Source: Phycisphaerae bacterium
GTDB taxonomy: Bacteria > Planctomycetota > Phycisphaerae > UBA1845 > JAFGLZ01
Reading direction: 5' to 3'
DNA length: 37,817 nt
Assembly (NCBI GenBank): GCA_016927755.1
Contig: JAFGLZ010000103.1
Span: forward strand, 1-37,817
Translations under genes and position numbers: made by a program
Notes under the pieces: generated by a model
What the model saw: only the letters and a program-made list of their open reading frames with translations
Told to the model about the DNA's origin: nothing
Databases searched by the model: none
Part shown: positions 16,314 through 23,528 of the stretch, piece after piece
Numbering within the stretch: position 1 is the first letter of the stretch
How the letters are laid out: each line of letters starts with the position of its first letter

Positions 16314-17828
16314 ATGAGGAGTCAACGATACCTGACCGCGGGCCGCATGACGGTGGTCGCCTGGGGGTTGCTGCTCTCGAGCGTCGGGGCGGCAGCAGCC
16401 CCGACGACGAGCACGAGTCGACCGGGCGCGGAGCGGCCGAACATCATTTTCATCCTGGCTGATGATTTGGGTTACGGGGACTTGGGTTGCTACGGCCAGA
16501 AGAAGATCAAGACGCCCTGTCTGGACCGGATGGCGTCCGAAGGAGTCCGGTTCACTCAGGCCTATGCGGGGGGCAACGTCTGCGCGCCATCGCGATGCTG
16601 CCTGATGACGGGGCTGCACACGGGACACGCGAGGATCCGCGACAACGACCGGGGGCCGCTGCTGCCTGGGGACGTGACGGTGGCCGAAGTGCTCAAGTCG
16701 GCGGGGTACGCAACGGGATGCGTGGGCAAGTGGGGGTTGGGGGAGGCGGGAACGACCGGGATCCCGACTCGGCAGGGCTTCGACGAATGGTTCGGCTTCT
16801 TGAACCAGACGCAGGCCCACGACTACTACCCCGAGTCTCTGTGGCGCGGGGAGCAGAGGGTGGGACTGGCGGGGAACAAGGGGGGGCGCCAGGGGCAGTA
16901 CGTGCAGGACGTGTTCACGTCCGAGGCCCTGGACTTCATCCGCCGACACCAGCACGCGCCGTTCTTTCTCTACCTGGCCTACACGATACCGCATGCGAAC
17001 AATGAGCTTGGGCGGACAACGGGCAACGGGCTGGTCGTCCCCGACGACGTTCCCTACTCGGATCGGCCCTGGCCGCAGCCGCTGAGGAACTACGCCGCGA
17101 TGATCACGCGGCTGGATCACGACGTCGGCAAGTTGCTGGCGCTCCTTGGGGAGTTGGGCATCGAGAGGAAGACGGTCGTCTTCTTCTCCGGCGACAACGG
17201 TCCCCATCGCGAGGGCGGGGCCGATCCGGACTTCTTCGAGAGCGCCGGGCCGCTGCGGGGGCACAAGAAGACGTTTCATGAGGGGGGGATCCGTATACCG
17301 CTGATCGTGCGTTGGCCCGACCACATCGCGTCCGGGGCAGTGAGCGATGCGGTCTGCGCGTTCTGGGACTTCCTGCCGACGGCCGCGGCCCTGGCGGGGG
17401 CGAAGGCCCCGAAGGGTATTGACGGCGTCTCGATCCTGCCAGCCCTTGGCGGCGAGCCGCAACCCCGCCGCGAGTATCTCTACTGGGAGCGTCCGGGATA
17501 CCTGTTCGACCAGGCAGCCCGGATTGGGGACTTCAAGGCAGTGCGGCGCGGCGCGAACGGCCCCATCGAGCTCTATGACCTCGAGACGGACATCGGTGAG
17601 AAGAGGGACATCGCGTCCCAGCACCCGCAACTCGTCGCGCAAGCGGAGGACATCTTCCGGTCGGCCCGGACGGCGTCAAAGGATTATCCGTTCAGCGACC
17701 ACCTACCGACGCGGAGGCGCGTCTACGGTTTCGCGGCCATTGGCGCCGTGGTGCTCGGGGTCTTCGTGGTTCTCGACCGACGGCGACGCAAAGGTCTGCA
17801 TCGGGGAGAATCCGGCAAGGTCCGATAA
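16314..17828 (+). CDS. Sulfatase (type I, formylglycine) with C-terminal membrane anchor
   Basis: This 504-residue exported sulfatase hydrolyses sulfate esters, probably on a polysaccharide. The ATG at 16314 follows GCGAGG and starts a signal peptide (about residues 1-31). The metal-binding ILADDLGYGDLG and the C-x-P-S-R motif (Cys90 in NVCAPSR), where Cys is converted to formylglycine, are present. VGKWGLGE, FFSGDNGPH and GHKKTFHEGGIRIP also match the arylsulfatase A/N-sulfoglucosamine type. At the end, about residues 471-487 form a single hydrophobic segment followed by DRRRRK, indicating a C-terminal membrane anchor, which is unusual for this family. It lies 81 bases after the acyl-CoA dehydrogenase gene. 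Confidence 0.93.
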   Translation: MRSQRYLTAGRMTVVAWGLLLSSVGAAAAPTTSTSRPGAERPNIIFILADDLGYGDLGCYGQKKIKTPCLDRMASEGVRFTQAYAGGNVCAPSRCCLMTGLHTGHARIRDNDRGPLLPGDVTVAEVLKSAGYATGCVGKWGLGEAGTTGIPTRQGFDEWFGFLNQTQAHDYYPESLWRGEQRVGLAGNKGGRQGQYVQDVFTSEALDFIRRHQHAPFFLYLAYTIPHANNELGRTTGNGLVVPDDVPYSDRPWPQPLRNYAAMITRLDHDVGKLLALLGELGIERKTVVFFSGDNGPHREGGADPDFFESAGPLRGHKKTFHEGGIRIPLIVRWPDHIASGAVSDAVCAFWDFLPTAAALAGAKAPKGIDGVSILPALGGEPQPRREYLYWERPGYLFDQAARIGDFKAVRRGANGPIELYDLETDIGEKRDIASQHPQLVAQAEDIFRSARTASKDYPFSDHLPTRRRVYGFAAIGAVVLGVFVVLDRRRRKGLHRGESGKVR

Positions 17829-17980
17829 TTCGCCCGCCTTTTGCGCCGCCGGGCCTTCTGGCGTCCGGGTCCGCGAGAGTCTCCCCAGGGGGGCTAAGCT
17901 CGGTGCCGCACTTTGACGATAGTGAGAATGCCGCCCGAGCCCGGGCCGGCCGCGATACCGCTTGTCGAGACGAGCCGCCC

Positions 17981-18229
17981 ATGACCCTGTCGACGCTGAC
18001 ATGCATTCTGACCGTCCTGGTGGGATGCTACGTGTTCCTCTATCTAGCCGGCAAACAGGAGGAGGTCGAGGCGAAAGACCGGAAGATCGGCCAATGGAGC
18101 TACGAGCAGGCCATGGAGAAGGAAGAGCGAAGGAGAGGCAAGGGCAACTCTCGCGGCGGGCGCACCGCTTCGCCACCCCCCACATCCGCACGACAACCCC
18201 TGGGGAATGACGCGACCAACCTGAACTGA
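17981..18229 (+). CDS. Possible small single-pass membrane protein
   Basis: An 82-residue frame starts at ATG 17981 (it is open from 17903 with a less plausible start). Residues about 4-23 (LTCILTVLVGCYVFLYLAG) form one transmembrane helix. A highly charged Glu/Lys/Arg segment (KQEEVEAKDRK..EKEERRRGK) and a Ser/Pro/Thr tail follow. This topology is typical of small bacterial membrane proteins. The ribosome binding site is weak (GAGACGAG), there is no recognised homologue, and the frame is short. The sulfatase lies 152 bases upstream and the convergent transketolase gene 29 bases downstream. Confidence 0.45.
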   Translation: MTLSTLTCILTVLVGCYVFLYLAGKQEEVEAKDRKIGQWSYEQAMEKEERRRGKGNSRGGRTASPPPTSARQPLGNDATNLN

Positions 18230-18258
18230 AGCTGAAGCTTGCGGCCGTGGCGGCTAGG

Positions 18259-19101
18259 TCAGGCCTTGCCGTAGGATCGGTCGAGTGAGGCGAGGGCCTC
18301 GTTCAGGCGCGCGCTATCGAGCCCGCCGTAGTGCCACTCGGCCTTGTTCTCCATGAAGTCGACGCCCTTACCCTTGACGGTTCGGCAGATGACGATCGAG
18401 GGTCGGTCGGTCTCGGCATGGGCGTTCTCCACGGCGCCGCAAATGGCTCGCATGTCGTGGCCGTCGATCTCCTGGACGTACCAGCCGAACGCCTCCCACC
18501 GCTTGGCCAGGGGTTCGAGGGACATGATGTCCTCGGTGAAGCCGTCGATCATCAACATGTTGCGGTCGAGCATGACCGTGAGGTTGGTGACCTTGAACTG
18601 ATTGCCGGACATGGCGCCTTCCCAGATCGTGCCCTCGCACTGCTCACCGTCGCTGCAGACGCAATAGGTATGCCAGGTCTTGCCCTGGTGTCGGGCGCCC
18701 ATGGCCATCCCGAGAGCGATGCCGAGCCCATGTCCGAGCGAGCCGGTCGAGGCGTCGACGCCGGGCACCTTCAAGGCGTCCAGGTGCATCCCGAAGGCCG
18801 AGCCGGTCTTGTTGAAGTCCTTGAGAAGCTCCTTGTCGAAGAACCCGAGGTCGCCCAGGACGGCAGCGTGTCCGATGCCGCCGTGGCCCTTGCTGAGGAC
18901 GAACCGGTCTCGGTCGTCCCACTGAGGGTTCTTGGGATCGACCCGCATGAACTTGTGGTAGATCGCGACAAGGATATCGGTCTGGCTGAGGGATCCGCCG
19001 ATGTGGCTGCCGCCGGCCCAGCTCGTGATCTGCAGGCAGAGCCGGCGGACCTCGTAGGCCTTTTCCTCCAACCTCATGACCTCTTCGTCGGTGATGGGCA
19101 T
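18259..19101 (-). CDS. Transketolase, N-terminal (thiamine diphosphate-binding) subunit
   Basis: This 280-residue protein equals the N-terminal third to half of a transketolase, as in split two-subunit enzymes. Seen are SHIGGSLSQTDIL, KGHGGIGHAAVL, TGSLGHGLGIALGMA and the diphosphate/Mg site SDGEQCEGTIWE...DRN, in which the usual GDGE is SDGE. AGAGGAAAC precedes the ATG. The pyrimidine-domain partner, normally the next gene, is absent here: downstream there is only a convergent small frame. The upstream gene, 60 bases away, is a class III aminotransferase. The pair may supply a keto-sugar and aminate it, or the partner may be encoded elsewhere (inference). Confidence 0.9.
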   Translation of the reverse strand: MPITDEEVMRLEEKAYEVRRLCLQITSWAGGSHIGGSLSQTDILVAIYHKFMRVDPKNPQWDDRDRFVLSKGHGGIGHAAVLGDLGFFDKELLKDFNKTGSAFGMHLDALKVPGVDASTGSLGHGLGIALGMAMGARHQGKTWHTYCVCSDGEQCEGTIWEGAMSGNQFKVTNLTVMLDRNMLMIDGFTEDIMSLEPLAKRWEAFGWYVQEIDGHDMRAICGAVENAHAETDRPSIVICRTVKGKGVDFMENKAEWHYGGLDSARLNEALASLDRSYGKA

Positions 19102-19161
19102 CGAATGTTTCCTCTGCTCGCGAGAAGGCGAGGACCTCTTGTCCGGGCGGGTCGCCCCGAA

Positions 19162-20433
19162 CTACGAACCGAAACGTTCCTTGACGACGGCGAAGGCCGG
19201 CTCGGCGGCATCGAGCGTTCGCTTGATATCCTCCTGCGTGTGGGCCGTGGAGACAAACCAGTTGTGATGCGGATGCACGTACGCTCCGCGGCGCGTGACC
19301 TCGGCGCACCAGACCTGGGTCCTGTACATATCATCGTCGCCCGCGAACTTGACCATGGGCATCGAGGGATGTCCGGTGCAGGCGAGCTGCAGGCCGTGAG
19401 AGGCGGCCGCCTCAGTCAGTGCGTTGCAGAGCGTGGTGCCGAGTTCGTAGATCCTTGCGATGCCGTCACAGGCCTCCATCTCGTCGAGCGTGGCCATGGC
19501 GGCGGCCATAGGCACGGCGCTGAACCAGTAGCTACCGGTGAGGAAGACCTTGCTCGCGGCGGTCTTCAGTTCCTGGCGTCCGCCGCAGGCGCTGAGGGCG
19601 TAGCCGTTGGCGATGGCCTTGCAGTAGGCCGACAGGTCGGGCTTGACGCCGAAGTACTCGCCGCTGCCGCCCATGTGGAGGCGGAAGCAGGTTCGAACGT
19701 CGTCGAGGATGAGCACGATCCCCTCGTCGTCGCAGAGCTTTCGGAGGCCCTGCCAGAAGGCCTCGACGGGCATCTCGCTGTCCTGCCAGTTGGTGAAGTG
19801 GTACGGGGTGAGGATGACGGCGGCGATCTTGCCCCGATGACGGTCGGCGAGCTGCCTTATGCCGGCCAGGTCGTTGTAGCGAAAACTCAGCATGTCCTCG
19901 CGATCGCCCGGGACGAGACCGGCGTGCCCGGGGGTACACCAGGGGTCCTTGCCATGATAGGCCCCCTGTGCCATCAGGATCTTGTTCCGTCCCGTGTGGG
20001 CGCGGGCGACCTGGACCGCCCACGTTGTCATGTCGGAGCCGTTTTTGGCAAAGACGAACCAATCGGCGAACGGGGTCATCTGGACGAGGCGCTCGGCCAA
20101 CTCGACCATGAGGGGACTGGGGCCGCTGAGACAGTCGCCCTTTTCGCGCTGGGCGGCGGCGGCGGCCTCGACCTTGGGGTGGTTGTAGCCGACGAGCATG
20201 GGCCCGTAGGCGCAGATCCAATCGACGTACTCATTGCCGTCGACGTCCCAGATGCGGCTGCCCTGGCCCCGCTGGAAGTAGTAGGGCGTGGCGCCCGGGG
20301 TCCGAATCGCGGGTGAGTGGTGGCCGTAGATTCCGCACGGGATGACCTTGGTTGCCCGTTCGAACAGCTCCACGGAGCGATCGAACGTATACAGGGCCGC
20401 ATCGGCTCGCTGATCGGTCTTGGTTTCGGCCAT
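19162..20433 (-). CDS. Class III PLP aminotransferase, glutamate-1-semialdehyde aminomutase-like
   Basis: This 423-residue fold-type I PLP enzyme has AGGAGGAGG before the ATG, one of the best ribosome binding sites in the window. Class III signatures are present: an N-terminal HHSPAIRTPGATPYYFQRG, the phosphate-contact region KNGSDMTTWAVQVAR, GAYHGKDPW, and the PLP-lysine region with K272 in YCKAIANGY. The usual DE(V/I)xTGFR motif is DDVRTCFR, with Asp for Glu and Cys for Gly. Glutamate-1-semialdehyde aminomutase is the closest named type, but context (no tetrapyrrole genes; a half-transketolase downstream) argues for an amino-sugar or amino-keto substrate. It is cytoplasmic. Confidence 0.88.
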   Translation of the reverse strand: MAETKTDQRADAALYTFDRSVELFERATKVIPCGIYGHHSPAIRTPGATPYYFQRGQGSRIWDVDGNEYVDWICAYGPMLVGYNHPKVEAAAAAQREKGDCLSGPSPLMVELAERLVQMTPFADWFVFAKNGSDMTTWAVQVARAHTGRNKILMAQGAYHGKDPWCTPGHAGLVPGDREDMLSFRYNDLAGIRQLADRHRGKIAAVILTPYHFTNWQDSEMPVEAFWQGLRKLCDDEGIVLILDDVRTCFRLHMGGSGEYFGVKPDLSAYCKAIANGYALSACGGRQELKTAASKVFLTGSYWFSAVPMAAAMATLDEMEACDGIARIYELGTTLCNALTEAAASHGLQLACTGHPSMPMVKFAGDDDMYRTQVWCAEVTRRGAYVHPHHNWFVSTAHTQEDIKRTLDAAEPAFAVVKERFGS

Positions 20434-20475
20434 AACGGCGTCCTCCTCCTAACGTCAGATCGCTCACATCCGGGA

Positions 20476-21237
20476 CTACTTCAGGTAGTCCTCCAAGTAC
20501 TCCAACATCGCGTTCAATTGATCCGCGAGGGGCAAGAAGCCCGTGATGACGACGTCCCCCCGCCCCAGGGCCGCGAAGGCGTCCATCCTGCCGTTGAGCA
20601 GGTCATTGCAGACCTTGGTGTCGCGGAAGTACATCTTGACGTTGGGCGTTCCGGCGGGGCCCTTCGAGGCGGTGAAGTCCCCGTTGCGGTGGGTCACATG
20701 AACGGTGGGTCCGTCGGGGAGGATCTTGAATTCAGCGGTCCCGTTGGGCGTCCGAGCGGCCAGCCCCGCGACGGCCGGGTCCAACTCGGCCAGTTCCGCG
20801 ACCCCGAACACGGCGGTGTACAGCATGCATCGCGTCACGAAATCGACGACGCGCGGGTCCCGCAGTACGTCGTCCGAGCCGCGAAGGTAGTGCGTCAGGC
20901 GGTCGGTCAGCTTGGGGAACTCGCTGGACATGAACCCCAGCCGTGAGAATCCCTTGACCGGGAGAGGCTTGGCTTTTCCGTCGAACATGGCGTTGAGGTG
21001 TTCGGGGGACTTGAACCAGAGCTTGACGTCGGGTCGATCGGCCGGTCCGGGACCGACCTTGCATCGGCCGTTGCGGATGACGACGTGGGCGCGCGGCCCG
21101 GCGCGGACGGCGAACTCGATCGCGATGTCCCAGGTTCCGATGAGTCGCGTCATCTCCGGATCGAACTCAACCAACTCTTCGAGATTGGGCAAGATCGCGT
21201 GGAGATTGAGATGCGCCATGACGAGCTGATTCCGCAT
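20476..21237 (-). CDS. Tandem SCP2-like sterol-carrier/lipid-binding domain protein
   Basis: The start at 21237 has GGAG six bases upstream and gives 253 residues (the frame continues to 21273 without a site). Two copies of an SCP2-like fold are visible. The first (about residues 20-125) contains HVVIRNGRCKVGPG and PDVKLWFKSPEHLNAMFDG. The second (about 155-250) contains TVHVTHRNGDFTASKG and PNVKMYFRDTKVCNDLLNG. Such domains bind lipids or other hydrophobic ligands. It is the first gene of a unit with the aminotransferase, 42 bases upstream of it, and has its own promoter. There is no signal peptide. The ligand is unknown. Confidence 0.72.
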   Translation of the reverse strand: MRNQLVMAHLNLHAILPNLEELVEFDPEMTRLIGTWDIAIEFAVRAGPRAHVVIRNGRCKVGPGPADRPDVKLWFKSPEHLNAMFDGKAKPLPVKGFSRLGFMSSEFPKLTDRLTHYLRGSDDVLRDPRVVDFVTRCMLYTAVFGVAELAELDPAVAGLAARTPNGTAEFKILPDGPTVHVTHRNGDFTASKGPAGTPNVKMYFRDTKVCNDLLNGRMDAFAALGRGDVVITGFLPLADQLNAMLEYLEDYLK

Positions 21238-21320
21238 AGAGTGCTCCGCCACCCCGTCTGCCCCCGGATTCATCGAGGATTCGTCCCGCTCGGACGAAGA
21301 AGTGTGTCCACCTTACCTGC

Positions 21321-21350
21321 AGGATAATGGAGCCGACCGATGCGGGTCAA
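21321..21350 (-). promoter_or_regulatory. Sigma-70-like promoter of the SCP2-aminotransferase-transketolase unit
   Basis: On the minus strand, TTGACC (350-345, 5 of 6 matches) is separated by 18 bases from TATCCT (326-321, 4 of 6). Transcription would start about 75 bases before the ATG at 21237. It is back-to-back with the leuA leader promoter. Confidence 0.45.
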
Positions 21351-21386
21351 CATGCGGCCTCGGACACGGCGCGGCGTTTTTGTGGG

Positions 21387-21414
21387 TTGACTCGGCGCGC
21401 CCGGCCGATATACA
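21387..21414 (+). promoter_or_regulatory. Sigma-70-like promoter of the leuA leader
   Basis: TTGACT (21387-21392, 5 of 6) and TATACA (21409-21414, 4 of 6) are spaced 16 bases. The predicted start is near 21421, so the leader's Shine-Dalgarno site would be at the very 5' end of the transcript, as in classical attenuated operons. Confidence 0.6.
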
Positions 21415-21427
21415 GTAATGAGACGTA

Positions 21428-21569
21428 AGGAGCCCGATGCCGATGAGCGGTACGCACCGAAGCAGCCTAGTTGCCCCAGGCCTCGGCCTGCTGCTACGGT
21501 TGCGCCTGCACTCAGGCGCATAGGGCTCCGAAAGATCGCAAAAGAACCGACCGACCCCCCAGGAGCCCT
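21428..21569 (+). promoter_or_regulatory. Alternative-pairing segments of the leuA attenuator (anti-antiterminator and antiterminator)
   Basis: Segment 1 (GGAGCCC, 21429-21435) contains the leader's Shine-Dalgarno core and is complementary over 7 bp to segment 2 (GGGCTCC, 21523-21529) at the leader stop codon. Segment 2, as AGGGCTCC from 21522, is complementary over 8 bp to segment 3 (GGAGCCCT, 21562-21569), the 5' arm of the terminator. Thus 1:2 favours termination, while 2:3 prevents it. Extra hairpins lie inside the Leu codons: CAGGCC/GGCCTG (21477-21490) and a perfect 8-bp TGCGCCTG/CAGGCGCA (21101-21120 plus 400). Confidence 0.7.
21437..21523 (+). CDS. leuL: Leucine-rich leader peptide of leuA (leuL-like)
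   Basis: This is a 28-codon frame with AAGGAG at 21427-21432, four bases before the first ATG (ten before a second ATG at codon 3). Seven codons are leucine: positions 11, 16, 18, 19, 20, 22 and 24, clustered in LVAPGLGLLLRLRL, and they include CTA twice and TTG once. It ends at TAG 21521-21523, which overlaps the segment able to pair with the terminator arm. The arrangement is that of leucine leader peptides (leuL) whose translation senses charged tRNA-Leu. The peptide itself probably has no function. The symbol is by analogy; sequence similarity to known leuL peptides is not expected. Confidence 0.8.
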   Translation: MPMSGTHRSSLVAPGLGLLLRLRLHSGA

Positions 21570-21599
21570 ACGCAGCGATGCGAGGGCTCCTCTTTTTTT
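21561..21599 (+). terminator. Intrinsic terminator (attenuator) upstream of leuA
   Basis: The stem AGGAGCCCT (21561-21569) pairs with AGGGCTCCT (21583-21591). After a bulged A, CGCA (21571-21574) pairs with TGCG (21579-21582) around a GCGA tetraloop of the stable GNRA type. C and seven T (21593-21599) follow. It lies about 200 bases before the leuA ATG, where a terminator makes sense only if readthrough is regulated. Confidence 0.85.
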
Positions 21600-21609
21600 G
21601 GGGACACCG

Positions 21610-21687
21610 ATGACGAAGGATCAGACCAGGAAGACCCGCCTGTTACTGCGTCGGGTCGGACCGCGCCCGGGCGTGGTCTGGCCCTGA
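21610..21687 (+). CDS. Possible second short upstream reading frame with a Leu-Leu-Leu run
   Basis: A 25-codon frame between the attenuator and leuA contains three consecutive leucine codons, CTG TTA CTG (21640-21648); TTA is rare in this GC-rich sequence. The ribosome binding site is poor (GGGGACACC). It could be a second sensing element or chance. Confidence 0.2.
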   Translation: MTKDQTRKTRLLLRRVGPRPGVVWP

Positions 21688-21797
21688 ACCCGATCGGCCG
21701 CGACGAGCCAACCGGGCCAGGTCGCGCGGCCAAGGGGAAGCGGCCCCACAGACCCACAGGAACATTTTCCGCTGACAAGGCAGTGCGGAGCATGACC

Positions 21798-23369
21798 ATG
21801 ACTGATGTGCAGCAGACGGACAGCGATCAACCGATCGTACGGATATTTGACACCACGCTTCGAGACGGGGAGCAATCGCCGGGCGCGTCTCTGAACCGGG
21901 CGGCGAAGCTGGAGATCGCTCGGAAGCTGGAGCGGCTCGGGGTGGACATCATCGAGGCGGGTTTTCCGATCACGAGCAACGACGACTTCGAGGCGGTCAA
22001 GGCCATCTCGGGCGAAGTCTCGGAGTGCACGGTGGCAGGGCTGGCGCGATGCGTCGAGAAGGACATCCTTCGGGCAGCGGAGGCGGTTCGGGAGGCGCGG
22101 CATCCTCGGATCCACGTGTTCTGCGCGACGAGCAAGATCCACCGGGAACACAAACTGAAGCGAGCGCGAGAAGAGATTCTCAAGATGAGCGTGGAGGGGG
22201 TGAAGCTTGCCAAGCGTTTTGTCGAGGACGTGGAGTTCAGCCCCGAGGACGCCAGCCGAACGGAGATCGATTTCCTGGCCGAGGTGGTCGAGGCCACGAT
22301 CGCGGCGGGCGCGACGACGGTGAACATCCCTGACACCGTCGGGTACACGACGCCCGAGCGGTTCCATCAGATCATCACGGAGCTGCGCGAGCGGGTTGCG
22401 AACATCGACCAAGCGGTCATCAGCGTTCACTGTCATAACGACCTGGGGTTGGCGGTGGCCAACTCGCTGTCGGCGATTCTGGCCGGGGCGCGGCAGGTGG
22501 AATGCACGATCAACGGGATCGGCGAACGGGCGGGCAACGCCGCGCTGGAGGAGATCGTCATGGCGCTCAAGGTGCGCAACGATCACTACGGGGCGACGAC
22601 CCGGATCGAGACGGCACGTTTGTACCCCCTGTCGCGGACGGTGGCCAGTCTGACCGGCATCTCGGTGCAGCGGAACAAGGCGATCGTCGGGCGAAACGCG
22701 TTCGCCCACGAGGCGGGCATCCACCAACACGGGGTGATGCAGCACGCCGAGACGTACGAGATCATGAGGCCGGAGGACGTCGGCGTCCCGGCCAGCGAGC
22801 TGGTGCTGGGCAAGCACTCCGGGCGGCATGCGTTCAGGGACCGGCTCGAGCAGCTCGGTCACCGTCTGAACGACGAGCAGATCGACGAGGCCTTCGTCCA
22901 ATTCAAGGAACTCGCGGACAAGAAGAAGGAAGTCTTCGACGAGGACATCGACGCCATCGTGGAAGGCATGATCACGGAGGTGCCGGTGAGCTGGGAGATC
23001 GTGTCGCTTCAGACGACGGCGGGCGGCGGGGTCATCGCCACGGCGACCATCCGCCTGCGAGACGTGAAGCAGGACCGGATCGTTCAGGATGCGGCCACGG
23101 GCGACGGCCCGGTGGACGCCGTGTACTCGGTGATCCAGCGGATCACGGGCGTGACGGTCAAGCTCAAGGAATACGAGCTTCGGGCGATCACCGGCGGGAA
23201 GGAGGCCCAAGCCGAGGTGCTGATCAAGGTTCAGCAGAACGGGCGGACGGTTCGCGGCCGAGCGTACTCGGTGGACATCGTCGAGGCCTCGGCAAAGGCG
23301 TATCTGAACGCGATCAACACGATGATCGCCCTGGAGGGCGTCTCGACCGAGGCGCCCGAGGGGGTGTAA
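21798..23369 (+). CDS. leuA: 2-isopropylmalate synthase
   Basis: This enzyme condenses acetyl-CoA with 2-oxoisovalerate, the first committed step of leucine synthesis. Of two ATGs (21792 and 21798), the second has GGAG at an ideal seven-base spacing and gives 523 residues. The catalytic barrel has [13 protein letters not shown] (Arg22), the metal site [14 protein letters not shown] (His211, His213) and [14 protein letters not shown]. The C-terminal LeuA dimer/allosteric domain (about 390-510) has [14 protein letters not shown] and [21 protein letters not shown], so feedback by leucine is likely. The frame is open upstream through the leader but that part is noncoding. Expression appears controlled by the attenuator. 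leuB and leuCD are not in the window. Confidence 0.96.
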   Translation: MTDVQQTDSDQPIVRIFDTTLRDGEQSPGASLNRAAKLEIARKLERLGVDIIEAGFPITSNDDFEAVKAISGEVSECTVAGLARCVEKDILRAAEAVREARHPRIHVFCATSKIHREHKLKRAREEILKMSVEGVKLAKRFVEDVEFSPEDASRTEIDFLAEVVEATIAAGATTVNIPDTVGYTTPERFHQIITELRERVANIDQAVISVHCHNDLGLAVANSLSAILAGARQVECTINGIGERAGNAALEEIVMALKVRNDHYGATTRIETARLYPLSRTVASLTGISVQRNKAIVGRNAFAHEAGIHQHGVMQHAETYEIMRPEDVGVPASELVLGKHSGRHAFRDRLEQLGHRLNDEQIDEAFVQFKELADKKKEVFDEDIDAIVEGMITEVPVSWEIVSLQTTAGGGVIATATIRLRDVKQDRIVQDAATGDGPVDAVYSVIQRITGVTVKLKEYELRAITGGKEAQAEVLIKVQQNGRTVRGRAYSVDIVEASAKAYLNAINTMIALEGVSTEAPEGV

Positions 23370-23411
23370 TCCGACCTCGGTTGAGACTAAGCTAGATGCA
23401 GCGGCGGATTC

Positions 23412-23442
23412 GCGGCCCACGTCCCTCGACGGCGTGGGCCGC
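23412..23442 (+). terminator. Hairpin after leuA
   Basis: A perfect 10-bp inverted repeat (GCGGCCCACG and CGTGGGCCGC) with an 11-base loop starts 42 bases past the leuA stop, followed by TTGCTCT rather than a T run. It is a likely terminator or a stabilising 3' structure. Confidence 0.5.
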
Positions 23443-23449
23443 TTGCTCT

Positions 23450-23499
23450 GGCGCGTTGCGGGAACGCGCCGTTTCGGGGCGACGCCGGCCTGGCCGGCG
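23450..23499 (+). repeat. Two further tandem hairpins between leuA and the HAD gene
   Basis: GGCGCGTT/AACGCGCC (23450-23457 and 23463-23470, 5-base loop) is followed by CGCCGGCC-T-GGCCGGCG (23483-23499). Together with the preceding hairpin they fill the gap before the HAD gene. They may be a REP-like palindromic element or transcript-end structures. Confidence 0.4.
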
Positions 23500-23528
23500 G
23501 TTCCCGCGGCCGTATGGGGTACGACGCC

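Noticed and set aside
15888..17642. A 584-residue minus-strand frame opposite the sulfatase
   Set aside because: It is an antisense shadow of a clear sulfatase gene.
18331..20316. A 661-residue plus-strand frame opposite the transketolase and aminotransferase genes
   Set aside because: It is an antisense shadow crossing two well-supported genes, with Gly/Asp/Val/Glu-biased composition and no domain.
21471..21797. A long N-terminal extension of leuA through the leader
   Set aside because: It would include the terminator stem and the leader as coding sequence; LeuA homologues begin near the ATG at 21792/21798.
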